A stretch of DNA of 64,000 nt from Panulirus ornatus (GCF_036320965.1 NC_092230.1:48195594-48259593); one strand, 5' to 3'; shown: positions 1 through 14,064, counted from the stretch's first letter. Notes: generated from the sequence alone by a model not told the origin. Made by a program: numbers and translations.

Positions 1-57
1 CCATACAACACAAGGAACAGCAGCTTTGCACGGTATGTTTCTTCAATCTCTCCCCCC
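1..57. other. Unassigned sequence at window start
   Basis: A short flank before the compound microsatellite; ends in a C run (52-60). Confidence 0.4.
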
Positions 58-211
<154 letters not shown>

Positions 212-1406
212 TACAGTGATCGGAACGGCACGGGTCAAAAAACATGCCCTACTTACATGCCATCTCGGGTGAAAAAGAAAAGAAATGGGTTTGAGAAATC
301 GTCATGGCTCAGCAGGAGTTGGGAGACCCGAGTTTAAAAGCTATCAAGGCCTACGGTGCGGGACGAGAGGAAGACAAGGAAGAGCATTTCACACCACAGC
401 TGCTGCAGGAGAGGAAGAAAACACGAACCTGTCATACCATCACAATTTCTTTTCATGAAGGTGTGCGCGCGCGCGCTTGACCCGACGCGGATCAGCTCTG
501 CATTGCTTCTGAGCAGAAAAGATCGTAGAGTGGAGATGATATAGGGGGACAGACGCGTCTGACGACATGGTACGCTCTGCCTCTATGTAGTCAGGGCAAG
601 AGAGCAGAGGCGATCAACCCATAACTGGGGAGAGAAAACGTGAAGATGGGATGTGCCACTCTATCCTAGCGAGGAGAACCTCCGCTATACGTTCAGCACA
701 CCTGGAGGCATCCAGTATGTGAACCACCATCTGTCCCAGGGAAAGTCAGTACATACGCCGCTCACGGATGACTACCGGGCTCTCCTGAGGTGCCAAACTT
801 GGCGTCCCAACGTGGGCATGGAAGGTACGTGTGCCCAGTCAGGGGTAACACAAATATGGCGGTGGTCGAAGTACACTGAGGGGCAAAATGTATGTAAACT
901 TGCAGGGCTCACACAAGTAAAGGCGGTGGAGTGTTTTGGAGGAGTGGTCGTGACTGCAGGGAACAAATACTAGATAACAAAATAAGCAAAGACCTTTGGT
1001 GTTTGTTTATTTGTTCCGGAATGTTAGGAAGGGGAAGAGAATGGTGCTAGGCTCCGCCAGGATCATCCTCTCTACACCTTAACCGATCCTTGCTCAGTCT
1101 ATCGAAATCCTGTACACAAGAGGATTTCAGCGCGTGGATGTGAAGAGATTATTTCCTCGCGACAGTAAATCAAACGAGTCAATAGTTGAGGAAAACTGGA
1201 GGAAAATGGAAATATACGAAACACAAAAAACAAAGTTACAGAAGGTAGATAAATCTTAAGTTAGACACCATCAAGGTCAGAAAACTCTTCATTCTAGAGG
1301 CGAGCAACGTGAGTTTTTGTATTACGTACACTCGGCACAAACTCCACACTTGCCAGCCGACACCATGGCTGAGATTAAAGTCATACATCTTACAATATAC
1401 AGAAGC

Positions 1407-1408
<2 letters not shown>
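212..1408. other. Mostly unique sequence, no supported gene
   Basis: Contains a 106-codon open frame (653-973, +) with no recognisable domain and a (GC)6 run near 466. No exon or element was recognised. Confidence 0.4.

Positions 1409-1442
<34 letters not shown>
1409..1442 (+). repeat. (CT)n microsatellite
   Basis: About 16 CT dinucleotides. Confidence 0.95.
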
Positions 1443-1444
<2 letters not shown>

Positions 1445-2042
1445 GGTAATACAATCCCTTATTTCACCATTCGCCTTTTCAATCTTATGATCCAATTTCG
1501 ATGTTTCTGTCCTCTTTTTATATGCAAATCCTGACAATAAACAAGTGAACACATATTAAACCAGGGTTATCTTAGGAGAGTCATTGTGTAGCCACAACCA
1601 CCAATGTTCGCTTGTTTTCGTACTACTTGGCAACACGTTGTCGTGACGTCATGTGTCAACACTGGCCTGAAGAGCGGCCACCCAACGCCCATATTCACGT
1701 TGCTTTGGAGAGCCAAGTGGCCGAATGTTCCCCAGTAAAGACCTCAATTTTCCAGACAAAAAGATGGTGAACTGTGTCTGTTTACCGAGAAAGATTGGGA
1801 TTACCGGAACAACAAGGCCGTGGGAGACATCGTATGGGAGGGAGCCACAATGCAGGCGTTAGAACACGGCCTTCATGCCCGCCAAAATGGTTCCCCCTCA
1901 CCTCGATGGCTTCCCCAGCCTCGTCCACCGCTGGCTGCACTCACTGGACTCACCCCTCCATAATGACTGGGACACTGTAGTACCTGAGTACTTTACGAGA
2001 AAATGCAGTAAAGTCTCAGGCGGCATCAACGTGTCCTGCCCG
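1443..2042. other. Unique sequence, nothing recognised
   Basis: One GTGACGTCAT motif at about 1,650; no gene seen. Confidence 0.4.
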
Positions 2043-2250
2043 GGGCCAGGAGAGGACTGACGGAAGGTCCCGTCCTGTGAATATCCGCAGGGCGAGGCCA
2101 GGAGAAAACTGCTGGGAAGTCCCGGCCTGTGACTACCTTCAGGCAGAGGCCCGGAGAGGACTGCTGACGTGTCCCGCCACGTAACCACCTCAGGTAGAGG
2201 CCAGGAGACGATTGCCGGCCTGTCCCGTCCCGTGACCACCCCAGGCAAGG
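2043..2250 (+). repeat. 51-bp minisatellite, 4 diverged copies
   Basis: Units start near 2,043, 2,094, 2,146 and 2,197 with GAGGCCAGGAGA and end in TCAGGCA. Copies differ at many sites, so the array looks old. Confidence 0.85.
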
Positions 2251-3235
2251 TGGTGTAAGACAGGACATCGAGGTCACTGTGTGATAATGTATGTGTGAGA
2301 GGCGGTGCGACTGTGGTGTGCTGGGTCATGACTGTGTTGGCACAGCCCGTGACACCATCATGGTGTCACGGGCTGTGGAGGACGACTACTGGCGTATGCT
2401 GTGGTCGTCCCACAGGTCAGAGGTCAGCATGGGGCGGAGGAGGGAAGGATTCCCACGCAGCGGAGAAAATTGAATCGTCCACAGCAGCGATACAGCAGTT
2501 AGCCTCATTACTGCGCCCGCCACGGCCCTAATGACCAATTAGGAGTGCGGTTGACGCATGCCAACATTTACAAGGATTTCCTCTTCATATTATGTACAGT
2601 AGTAGTTCCCATCCACCATCGCCGGCGGTAATATATCACAATATATATACGTGACACCATCCAGTGTGAGGCAGGAGGAGGACATACCAGTGTAGGCCAG
2701 CCAGACCCTCTCCCTCATAACACAATTACATAAATAAACATAAAAAGGAATGACCTACTTTCCCCTGAGCTAATTTAATACTGGACTTTCTGACTTGCAT
2801 AAACAAGACTTGTTTCCCTATTACCGAGGAGGGAAAGCAAGATAAGTGTGAGATGAAGGCAAGTCCAGCGTGATCCATCAGACGATAATGGCTTCTGGTC
2901 TGGTTCCAATGATGATCCTGGTCTGTCTGTGCAGCGAAGCACTACAACCACAGTCTTCTACAACATTTTATTTTTCTTATTTTGACAAGTTTAAGTGATA
3001 CATAGTTGTAAGTACTGGATTGATAAGAATGTATATTTACTTCCATTTGCATTTCATATATTTTCTAATTAAAAACGATTGGGCTCCAGCCGTGTTGCGT
3101 CACTTCCACCATCTTCCTGTCCGTCGTGGGAACACGTCACTTCCTCATCACATTACCATAACTTATCGTTCATCATCGAGTCAGGATCGAGTCAGGATCG
3201 AGAGGAAAACAGGAATTTCACCTGTAAGTGACCGA
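2251..3235. other. Unique sequence, nothing recognised
   Basis: Contains a short inverted repeat around the CACGGGCTGTG/CACAGCCCGTG pair at 2,341-2,376. No gene seen. Confidence 0.4.
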
Positions 3236-3312
3236 CCATCTGTGTCAGCCGTCACAGACCGTCTATGTCAGCCGTCACAGACCATCTATGTCAGCCGTCA
3301 CAGACCATCTAT
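3236..3312 (+). repeat. 23-bp repeat, 3 copies
   Basis: Key part GTCAGCCGTCACAGACCATC. Confidence 0.9.
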
Positions 3313-3468
3313 GTCACACAGAATCACGTCCATTTCGTTGTGATCAACATGACCCATGAACCATCCAGCGCTACAGACCAGGAGCTGGGTAAGGTTTGAT
3401 GCTTTACCTGATCAGCCATTCAAGTTATGGTCTCCGCGGCCTAGTGTCCCGTCAGCCACGAGGTCTGG

Positions 3469-4655
3469 CTTGCTGTGGCAGCCCTCAGCCCACCTAGCTT
3501 GCTGTGGCAGCCCTCAGCCCACCCAGCTTGCTGTGGCAGCCCTCTGCCCACCCAGCTTGCTGTGGCAGCCCTCAGCCCACCCAGCTTGCTGTGGCAGCCC
3601 TTAGCCCACCCAGCTTGCTGTGGTAGCCCTCTGCCCATCCAGCTTGCTGTGGCAGCCCTCAGCCCACCCAGCTTGCTGTGGCAGCCCTCAGCCCACCCAG
3701 CTTGCTGTGGCAGCCCTCAGCCCACCCAGCTTGCTGTGGCAGCCCTCTGCCCACCCAGCTTGCTGTGGCAGCCCTCTGCCCACCCAGCTTGCTGTGGCAG
3801 CCCTCAGCCCACCCAGCTTGCTGTGGCAGCTATCAGCCCACTCAGCTTGCTGTGGCAGCCCTCAGCCCACCCAGCTTGCTGTGGCAGCCCTCAGCCCACC
3901 CAGCTTGCTATGGCAGCCCTCAGCCCACCCAGCTTGCTGTGGCAGCCCTCAGCCCACCCAGCTTGCTGTGGCAGCCCTCTGCCCACCCAGCTTGCTGTGG
4001 CAGTCCTCTGCCCACCCAGCTTGCTGTGACAGCCCTCTACCCACCCAGCTTGCTGTGGCAGCCCTCAGCCCAACCAGCTTGCTGTGGCAGCCCTCTGCCC
4101 ACCCAGCTTGCTGTGGCAGCCCTCTGCCCACCCAGCTTGCTGTGGCAGCCCTCAGCCCACCCAGCTTGCTGTGGCAGCCCTCAGCCCACCCAGCTTGCTG
4201 TGGCAGCCCTCAGCCCACCCAGCTTGCTGTGGCAGCCCTCAGCCCACCCAGCTTGCTGTGGCAGCCCTCAGCCCACCCAGCTTGCTGTGGCAGCCCTCTG
4301 CCCACCCAGCTTGCTGTGGCAGCCCTCACCCCACCCAGCTTGCTGTGGCAGCCCTCAGCCCACCCAGCTTGCTGTGGCAGCCCTCTGCCCACCCAGCTTG
4401 CTGTGGCAGCCCTCTACCCACCCAGCTTGCTGTGGCAGCCCTCAGCCCACCCAGCTTGCTGTAGTAGCCCTCTGCCCACCCAGCTTGCTGTGGCAGCCCT
4501 CACCCCACCCAGCTTGCTGTGGCAGCCCTCAGCCCACCCAGCTTGCTGTGGCAGCCCTCTGCCCACCCAGCTTGCTGTGGCAGCCCTCTACCCACCCAGC
4601 TTGCTGTGGCAGCCCTCAGCCCACCCAGCTTGCTGTAGTAGCCCTCTGCCCACCA
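3469..4655 (+). repeat. 29-bp minisatellite, about 41 copies
   Basis: Unit core CCCAGCTTGCTGTGGCAGCC followed by CTCAGCCCA, with AGC/TGC/TAC variants. Copies are very similar. Long open frames here only reflect a stop-free unit. Confidence 0.96.
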
Positions 4656-4710
4656 TAACAGAGTAATTATACTTTCTTCAGTTAAATCTAAACCTACGAT
4701 GAGCTACCTA

Positions 4711-4800
4711 CCCTAACCTAACCTAACCTAACCTACGATGAGCTACCTACCCTAACCTAACCTAACCTAACCTACCCTAACCTAACCTAACCTAACCTAA
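4711..4800 (-). repeat. Interstitial arthropod telomere-type repeats (TTAGG)n
   Basis: Runs of CCTAA (TTAGG on the minus strand), interrupted by CTACC and CTACGATGAG. Runs are only 4-5 perfect units long, so this is an internal block rather than a chromosome end. Confidence 0.8.
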
Positions 4801-4960
4801 GCTGGGCTAACCATGTCTACGCTAGGCTAAGTTATTCATACTTACCCCACCCAGACCTAACCTAGGCTGGGCTAACCTTCCCTAGGCTAGGCTAGGTTAT
4901 TCATACTTACCCCAACCCCAACCTAAGCTAGGCTACCCCTCCTAGGCTAAGCTAGCTACT
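4801..4960 (+). repeat. Degenerate CTAGG-rich duplication next to the telomere-like block
   Basis: Two copies, about 62 bp each, of a segment with GGCTGGGCTAACC and GTTATTCATACTTACCCCA. Sequence is still CCTAA/CTAGG-like. Confidence 0.7.
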
Positions 4961-5289
4961 CACTAGGTGCATGTGTCACATCTTGACCACATGTTGACCA
5001 CATGTTGACCACATCTATAATGATACATGAAACCTGACACACATCTTCCCTGAACCTCACAGTCCGCTGGGGTCCGGGGAGGGGTAGGGGTGGGGGTGGG
5101 GGGGGGGGGGACATACCACCTGTCCAGGTCAAGTCACTTCACTAAATTCTCGTTTTCAACATCAAAACAATTACCCTGCGAAAATATTTTTCAAAAAAGA
5201 CGATTGAAACGACGAGGGAAGGATCATACTGCACATGTCTGCTGGTGTTGGTGACTGGGTCTGGGTGAGCGTGTGAGAGGAGCAAGTGG
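4961..5289. other. Spacer with G-rich run
   Basis: TTGACCACATG appears three times near 4,985-5,015; a G run lies at 5,094-5,110. Nothing else recognised. Confidence 0.4.
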
Positions 5290-5598
5290 AGCGGAAATGT
5301 GAATAAAAACAGTTATTAGGTTTAGCAAGGTAGAGGGAGGGGACAGCTGGGGTGCGAGGCTGGATGGATAAAACTGGAGGAAGCGAAGTGTTCTAGATAC
5401 CTGGAGGTGGACACGGCAGCGAATGGAAGCGGAAGCGAGTCGTATGGAGGGTGACGAAGCAAAGGTTCTGGGAGCACTGAAGAATGTGTGGAAAGAGAGG
5501 TTATCTGGGAAGGTGAAAATGGGTATATTTGAAAGTACATTAGTTACAACAGCGTATAGGTTCGAAATATCCATATATGTATGGATGCGAAACATCCA

Positions 5599-5637
<39 letters not shown>

Positions 5638-5870
5638 GGGGATAGGGGAGAAAGAATACTTCCCACGTATTCCCTGCGTGTCGTAGAAGGCGACTAAAAG
5701 GGAAGGGAGCGGGGGCTGGAAATCCTCCCCTCTCGTTTTTTTTTTTTTTTTAATTTTCCAGAAGAAGGAACAGAGAAGGGGGCCAGGTGAGGATATTTTC
5801 TCAAAGGCCCAGTCCTCTGTTCTTACCGCTACCTTGCTAACGCGGGAAATGGCGAATTGTATGTTTACAG
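5290..5870 (+). mobile_element. Group A LINE remnant plus associated 3' module
   Basis: 5,290-5,580 is a decayed RT C-terminal piece (CSRYLEVDTAANGS, then frameshifted homologues of EGDEAKVLGALKNVWKERLSGKVKMGIFEST). After a (TA)n tract (5,604-5,632) comes a module with CCCTGGGGATAGGGGAGAAA, GTCGTAGAAGGCGACTAAAA, a T run (5,736-5,751), GGGCCAGGTGAGGATATTTT and GCTACCTTGCTAACGCGGGA. The last motif resembles the 3' UTR motif of the 35.7-kb copy. From memory this module is widespread in decapod DNA; that is not checked here. Confidence 0.65.
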
Positions 5871-6321
5871 ACATGCCGAGGAAGTTGCTGGACAGAAGAT
5901 GGCTGACTCTCACACACAGTAGCCAATAAGTCCACCACATCCTTGACAGGGTAAAAACTGCTCGCAGCTGAGGCGATACAGTGTCGTGAACATATGATAA
6001 TGGTGAGCAGGAAGGTTGTCTCAACAACAGGAGACGTAAGGAGATGAAAATGACAGGAGTAAGTAGTTGTACCACTGAACAATGTCATTCCGCCGTTCTC
6101 CGACGTTTCGGGGGCGTTCGCGCAGTGTATATATCTGAGTGTAGGGTTCAACAGCCAGCTGGCCAGCGTCTGCACTCGTGAGTCGTGTGGTCGTTGTAAT
6201 TTCTGGTCCTCGGCAGATGGTAGGTGACCAGGGCAGCGAGGAGCCATGCATGGTCATGTACTCAGTTATTATATCATTAATCAAAGTTGTAAAGTGACGT
6301 ATGGTGGTCAGGTACGGCCGA
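5871..6321. other. Unique sequence, nothing recognised
   Basis: No exon-like or repeat signal seen. Confidence 0.35.
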
Positions 6322-6480
6322 CCCCGCCCACCTGGGGTCAGGACCCCGCCCACCTGGGGTCAAGACCCGCCCACTTGGGATCTGTCTCCATTCACTTGAG
6401 GTCAGGCCACACCCACCTGGGGTCAGGCCCCGCCCACCTGGGATCAGGCCCCGCCCACCTGGGGTCAGGCCCCGCCCACA
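6322..6480 (+). repeat. About 22-bp minisatellite, 7-8 copies
   Basis: Unit CCCGCCCACCTGGGGTCAGG plus C/AC; inner copies are diverged. Confidence 0.9.
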
Positions 6481-6607
6481 CCGCCAGGCCGGAGCTGATT
6501 CCTAATGAGACATTAATTACCTCTCTCCCACGGGCACAATTGCTGCTAATTGTTAGTCTTAATTACTGGTTATGAAATTAGCGGGAAGGAAGTCCTGTTC
6601 ACCTGAG

Positions 6608-7124
6608 TACACAGTACATAATGTACTGCACGATGTACACAATACATAATGTACTGTACGATGTACACAAGACACAATGTACTGTACGATGTACACAATA
6701 CATAATGTACTGTACGATGTACACAATACATAATGTACTGTACGATGTACACAATACATAATGTACTGTACGATGTACACAATACATAATGTACTGCACG
6801 ATGTACACAATACATAATGTACTGTACGATGTACACAATACATAATGTACTGTACGATGTACACAATACATAATGTACTGCACGATGTACACAATACATA
6901 ATGTACTGTACGATGTACACAATAACACAATACATAATGTACGGCACGATGTACACAATACATAATGTACTGTACCATGTACACAATACATAATGTACTA
7001 CACGATGTACACAATACATAATGTACTGTACCATGTACACAATACATAATGTACTGCACGATGTACACAATACATAATGTACTGTACGATGTACACAATA
7101 CAATGTACTGTGCGATGTACACAA
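6608..7124 (+). repeat. 28-bp minisatellite, about 18 copies
   Basis: Unit contains CACAATACATAATGTACTGT then ACGATGTA. It holds GTAC palindromes. A 7-bp partial duplication occurs near 6,920. Confidence 0.95.
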
Positions 7125-7283
7125 TTACATTACAAGTAGAAAATGTAACATGTGCTTCATGACTGTACAATTTAGATAATGTACAAAGTACTTACTGGAT
7201 TTGTTACAAGTGTACAATGTAATCATGAAGCCTCGTTACCACGTGTTATAACATGTAACACGTGTGACTGGTTGTATGTCTTA

Positions 7284-7930
7284 ACCAACCTTCATTCTCA
7301 CTGTACACAGTAACAAGTGTACACTAACCAGCCTCCACTCTCACTGTACACAGTAACAAGTGTACACTAACCAGCCTCCACTCTCACTGTACACAGTAAC
7401 AAGTGTACACTAACCAGCCTCCACTCTCACTGTACACAGTAACAAGTGTACACTAACCAGCCTCCACTCTCACTGTACACAGTAACAAGTGTACACTAAC
7501 CAGCCTCCACTCTCACTGTACACAGTAACAAGTGTACACTAACCAGCCTCCACTCTCACTGTACACAGTAACAAGTGTACACTAACCAGCCTCCACTCTC
7601 ACTGCACACAGTAACAAGTGTACACTAACCAGCCTCCACTCTCACTGTACACAGTAACAAGTGTACACTAACCAGCCTCCACTCTCACTGTACACAGTAA
7701 CAAGTGTACACTAACCAGCCTCCACTCTCACTGTACACAGTAACAAGTGTACACTAACCAGCCTCCACTCTCACTGCACACAGTAACAAGTGTACAATAA
7801 CCAGCCTCCACTCTCACTGTACACAGTAACAAGTGTACACTAACCAGCCTCCACTCTCACTGTACACAGTAACAAGTGTACACTAACCAGCCTCCACTCT
7901 CACTGTACACAGTAACAAGTGTACACTAAC
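7284..7930 (+). repeat. 43-bp minisatellite, about 15 copies
   Basis: Unit contains CTGTACACAGTAACAAGTGT and ACACTAACCAGCCTCCACTC. Copies are nearly identical apart from TGTACAC/TGCACAC. Each unit has inverted TGTACA motifs that can form a small hairpin. Confidence 0.96.
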
Positions 7931-8225
7931 AACCTGCCATTACAAATATGGAGGGCGGTAGGATAGTACAAGGTGTACATGTACTTTGCTCTAGGTACTG
8001 TACATCAGAAGCACAAGGCTGGTAACGAGAGTGGACGTGCGGTCGTGTTACATGACGTCAGGTAACGCGTGACACCGGCAGTTACCACATGACAGGGTGT
8101 CACCAGGGAGGGGACCTAGTCATCCCATGCCGGCGACCTGACACCATTCTACCTGCCCTCCCACCCACGGTGGCTGGCATGCGGGCACCCACACCATGTG
8201 GTCACTGACACCATCCCGGCCTCAG
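7931..8225. other. Unique spacer
   Basis: Nothing recognised. Confidence 0.35.
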
Positions 8226-8238
8226 GCACACACACACA

Positions 8239-8307
<69 letters not shown>

Positions 8308-8339
8308 ACACACACCCTTCCTCCTAACGCCTCACCAAC

Positions 8340-8382
<43 letters not shown>

Positions 8383-8430
8383 ATTATAGTTATTGTTGTT
8401 GTTGTTGTTATCGTTGTTGTTTGGTTGTTG
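8226..8430 (+). repeat. Compound microsatellite (CA)n, (ATT)n, (GTT)n
   Basis: (CA)n with TA interruptions at 8,226-8,315, (ATT)n at 8,340-8,382, (GTT)n-like at 8,393-8,430. Confidence 0.95.
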
Positions 8431-8739
8431 TTGTTATCATTACAACAGAAACCGGGATGTGATGCAGAACATGGGCGTGTGGGTGCTCACTGGTGGGTCA
8501 TGACAGCATCAGGTGATCAAGGTCATGACCCCTGCAGTGGATGTCGAGTTCCAGTGGTGTGTGCCACAGTGGGACACAACCATGTTGTTAACCAGGCCGC
8601 CCCCCCCCCCCCGGGTCACACATGACGTGTGTACTGAGGAAACACCAGCACGAGAGGAGAGAAGAGGAGAGAGAGAGTTGAGGGAAGATCACAAATGGAG
8701 ACGGGGAAAGAGAGTAGGATGGAAGACTGAACCTCTCTT

Positions 8740-9292
8740 GATAAGACTGGAGATAAGAGGTAAGAGGGGAGATAAGAGGTAAGAGGGGAGATAAGAGGTA
8801 CGATAAGAGGTAAGAGGGGAGATAAGAGGTAAGATAAGAGGTAAGAGGGGAGATAAGAGGTACGATAAGAGGTAAGAGGGGAGATAAGAGGTAAGATAAG
8901 AGATAGGAGGTAAGATAAGAGATAAGAGGGGAGATAAGAGGTAAGATAAGAGATAAGAGGGGAGATAAGAGATAAGAGGGGAGATAAGAGGTAAGATAAG
9001 AGATAGGAGGTAAGATAAGAGATAAGAGGGGAGATAAGAGGTAAGATAAGAGATAGGAGGTAAGATAAGAGATAAGAGGGGAGATAAGAGGTAAGATAAG
9101 AGATAGGAGGTAAGATAAGAGATAAGAGGGGAGATAAGAGATAAGAGGGGAGATAAGAGGTAAGATAAGAGATAGGAGGTAAGATAAGAGATAAGAGGGG
9201 AGATAAGAGGTAAGATAAGAGATAGGAGGTAAGATAAGAGATAAGAGGGGAGATAAGAGGTAAGAGGTGAGAGGGGAGAGGTGAGAGGGGCT
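8740..9292 (+). repeat. GATA-rich purine-biased array
   Basis: Repeats of AGATAAGAGGTA, AGATAAGAGGGG and AGATAGGAGGTA with a higher-order period near 100 bp. The plus strand is almost free of C. Dozens of AGATAAG (WGATAR) sites result. Confidence 0.93.
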
Positions 9293-9519
9293 CTATTAAT
9301 AGCTACCGTAAGGGAGAGAACAGTTAGTTAGGTGTGGGTTAAGCCTTTCATCTGCTGACCACGTCACGACCACATACATGGCAACCAGGCCGGAGGAGAC
9401 GGTGTTGCCAGCTCCACATGTGCAGAAATGTATAAACACGTCTCAATGTAAACATTATTCAGGAGAAAGAGACAGTATACCAGACAGACAGTGTAAGAGA
9501 CAGACTTTACATCAGCTGG

Positions 9520-10472
9520 GTTATAACACCACCGTAGATGTAACAATAAAGAAAACGACATGTTATAACACCACCGTAGATGTAACGATAAAGAAAACGA
9601 CATGTTATAACACCACCGTAGATGTAACGATAAAGAAAACGACGTTATAACACCACCGTAGATGTAACAATAAAGAAAACGACATGTTATAACACCACCG
9701 TAGATGTAACGATAAAGAAAACGACGTTATAACACCACCGTAGATGTAACAATAAAGAAAACGACATGTTATAACACCACCGTAGATGTAACGATAAAGA
9801 AAACGACATGTTATAACACCACCGTAGATGTAACGATAAAGAAAACGACATGTTATAACACCACCGTAGATGTAACGATAAAGAAAACGACATGTTATAA
9901 CACCACCGTAGATGTAACGATAAAGAAAACATGTTATAACACCACCGTAGATGTAACAATAAAGAAAACGACATGTTATAACACCACCGTAGATGTAACG
10001 ATAAAGAAAACGACATGTTATAACACCACCGTAGATGTAACGATAAAGAAAACGACGTTATAACACCACCGTAGATGTAACAATAAAGAAAACGACATGT
10101 TATAACACCACCGTAGATGTAACGATAAAGAAAACGACGTTATAACACCACCGTAGATGTAACAATAAAGAAAACGACATGTTATAACACCACCGTAGAT
10201 GTAACGATAAAGAAAACGACATGTTATAACACCACCGTAGATGTAACGATAAAGAAAACGACATGTTATAACACCACCGTAGATGTAACAATAAAGAAAA
10301 CGACATGTTATAACACCACCGTAGATGTAACGATAAAGAAAACGACGTTATAACACCACCGTAGATGTAACGATAAAGAAAACGACATGTTATAACACCA
10401 CCGTAGATGTAACGATAAAGAAAACGACATGTTATAACACCACCGTAGATGTAACGATAAAGAAAACGGCAT
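9520..10472 (+). repeat. 42-bp (39-bp variant) minisatellite, about 23 copies
   Basis: Unit contains GTTATAACACCACCGTAGAT and GTAACGATAAAGAAAACGAC, plus or minus ATG. Length variants differ by 3 bp. GTTATAAC is a palindrome. Confidence 0.96.
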
Positions 10473-10498
10473 GACCACAGCAATACACCAGCTCAAAC

Positions 10499-11292
10499 AC
10501 ATGCCAGCACTCGAGCCACATATATTACCACATGTTTCCACCAGATGTCAGCACTCGAGCCACATATATTACCACATGTTTCCACCAGATGTCAGCACTC
10601 GAGCCACATATATTACCACATGTTTCCACCAGACGTCAGCACTCGAGCCACATATATTACCACATGTTTCCACCAGATGTCAGCACTCGAGCCACATATA
10701 TTACCACATGTTTCCACCAGATGCCAGCACTCGAGCCACATATATTACATGTTTCCACCAGATGTCAGCACTCGAGCCACATATATTACCACATGTTTCC
10801 ACCAGATGTCAGCACTCGAGCCACATATATTACCACATGTTTCCACCAGATGTCAGCACTCGAGCCACATATATTACCACATGTTTCCACCAGATGTCAG
10901 CACTCGAGCCACATATATTACCACATGTTTCCACCAGATGCCAGCACTCGAGCCACATATATTACCACATGTTTCCACCAGATGTCAGCACTCGAGCCAC
11001 ATATATTATCACATGTTTCCACCAGATGCCAGCACTCGAGCCACATATATTACCACATGTTTCCACCAGATGTCAGCACTCGAGCCACATATATTACCAC
11101 ATGTTTCCACCAGATGCCAGCACTCGAGCCACATATATTACCACATGTTTCCACCAGATGTCAGCACTCGAGCCACATATATTACCACATGTTTCCACCA
11201 GATGTCAGCACTCGAGCCACATATATTACCACATGTTTCCACCAGATGCCAGCACTCGAGCCACATATATTACCACATGTTTCCACCAGATG
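10499..11292 (+). repeat. 44-bp minisatellite, 18 copies
   Basis: Unit contains CAGATGTCAGCACTCGAGCC then ACATATATTACCACATGTTT. Copies are almost identical; one has a 3-bp deletion (10,745). Confidence 0.96.
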
Positions 11293-11347
11293 GAAGGACC
11301 AGTGTTCTTGTTCCTGATACAGTGAGAGGAAGATATATGCATCGATA

Positions 11348-11548
11348 TCCAGCGTTGAACATCGACAACCATCGTTAAACATCACCCACCATCGTTAAAC
11401 ATCACCAACCATCGCTGAACATCGACAGTCAACGTTAAACATCACCAACCCTTCCTGAACATCGCTGGCCATCGTTAAACATCACCAAACCTCGTTAAAC
11501 ATCACCAAACCTCGTTAAACATCACTAACCCTCGTTGAACATCACTGC
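11348..11548 (+). repeat. About 20-bp degenerate repeat, 10 copies
   Basis: Unit CCATCGTTAAACATCACCAA with many substitutions, so older than the flanking arrays. Confidence 0.85.
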
Positions 11549-11605
11549 TGTACACTTTATAAGTCAAACCTACTTTTCCTGATCATTGTACAGATATGAT
11601 CATGC

Positions 11606-11981
11606 ACACGTACACGACCGGTCCAGGATGACGACTGGTAACACGTACACGACCGGTCCAGGATGATGACTGGTAACATGGATGGTCCAGGATGACGACT
11701 GGTAACATGGATGGTCCAGGATGACGACTGGTAACATGGATGGTCCAGGATGACGACTGGTAACACGTACACGACCGGTCCAGGATGACGACTGGTAACA
11801 TGGATGGTCCAGGATGACGACTGGTAACATGGATGGTCCAGGATGACGACTGGTAACACGTACACGACCGGTCCAGGATGACGACTGGTAACATGGATGG
11901 TCCAGGATGACGACTGGTAACATGGATGGTCCAGGATGACGACTGGTAACATGGATGGTCCAGGATGACGACTGGTAACAC
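11606..11981 (+). repeat. 29/35-bp two-variant minisatellite, 12-13 copies
   Basis: Shared core GGTCCAGGATGACGACTGGT. Copies end either in AACATGGAT or in AACACGTACACGACC, in a partly ordered mix (two to three short copies, then a long copy). Confidence 0.94.
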
Positions 11982-12104
11982 ACATCCACTTGTTTTAATT
12001 AATGAATTAATGGAGACACGCGGGACAACTTAACGTGTTAATGAAGGACCATCTCATTACGGACATGTTAATGGTTCAATCAAGAACATCTCATTAACTC
12101 CACG

Positions 12105-12159
12105 TAAAGAACATCATTAATCATCATCATTATCATTAATCACCATCATTATCATCATT

Positions 12160-12160
<1 letters not shown>
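12105..12160 (+). repeat. (ATC)n-like degenerate microsatellite
   Basis: ATCATT/ATCACC triplets just before the group C LINE. Confidence 0.8.
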
Positions 12161-13645
<1,485 letters not shown>

Positions 13646-14064
13646 ATGTGTTATCGGTTAATACTGGATGGTTTAGTGGTTTTCTTCTTAAAACAGATGT
13701 GTTTACTGTGATGGTGAGAGTTTTGAGTCCGGTCATAATTTCCAGGTGTTGATAACCCTCGCCTTCACATCGTCTGCCGCCACGTTAATCCAATGATCAA
13801 TAACTCAGCAGCTGTGAAAAGTGTTGGCCACGTTTGTATTATGTCACCTTCCCTTTAACATCACCCCCTCGGCTCTGGTCACCGGAGGTCTAACGTGTAC
13901 ATGGTGTCTGTCTGGCTTAGCTGGGCCAAAGTAGCAATATTGTGGATATTTCCTGATGATGTCTCGAGAGTCTGTTGGTTTATCCATCTTGCTAGTCTGG
14001 GTCGTCTTATAAAAGGTTTGGCTTCACATCTTCCTGACGCTCCTCATGTGCTCATGTTCGAGCA
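13646..14064. other. Unique spacer, nothing recognised
   Basis: No coding or repeat signal. Confidence 0.35.

Noticed and set aside
653..973. 106-codon plus-strand open frame
   Set aside because: No recognisable family, no splice or promoter context; length is compatible with chance.
3469..4666. Frame of 348 codons with LAVAALSPPSLLWQPSAHPACC repeats
   Set aside because: 29-bp unit; all plus-strand frames are open.
4711..4800. Chromosome end
   Set aside because: Telomere-type runs are short, interrupted and followed by unrelated sequence on both sides.
5224..6075. 283-codon minus-strand open frame
   Set aside because: Antisense through a LINE remnant and a TA microsatellite; no domain recognised.
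7284..7930. CRISPR-like regular repeats
   Set aside because: Units are contiguous with no unique spacers, and the DNA is eukaryotic.
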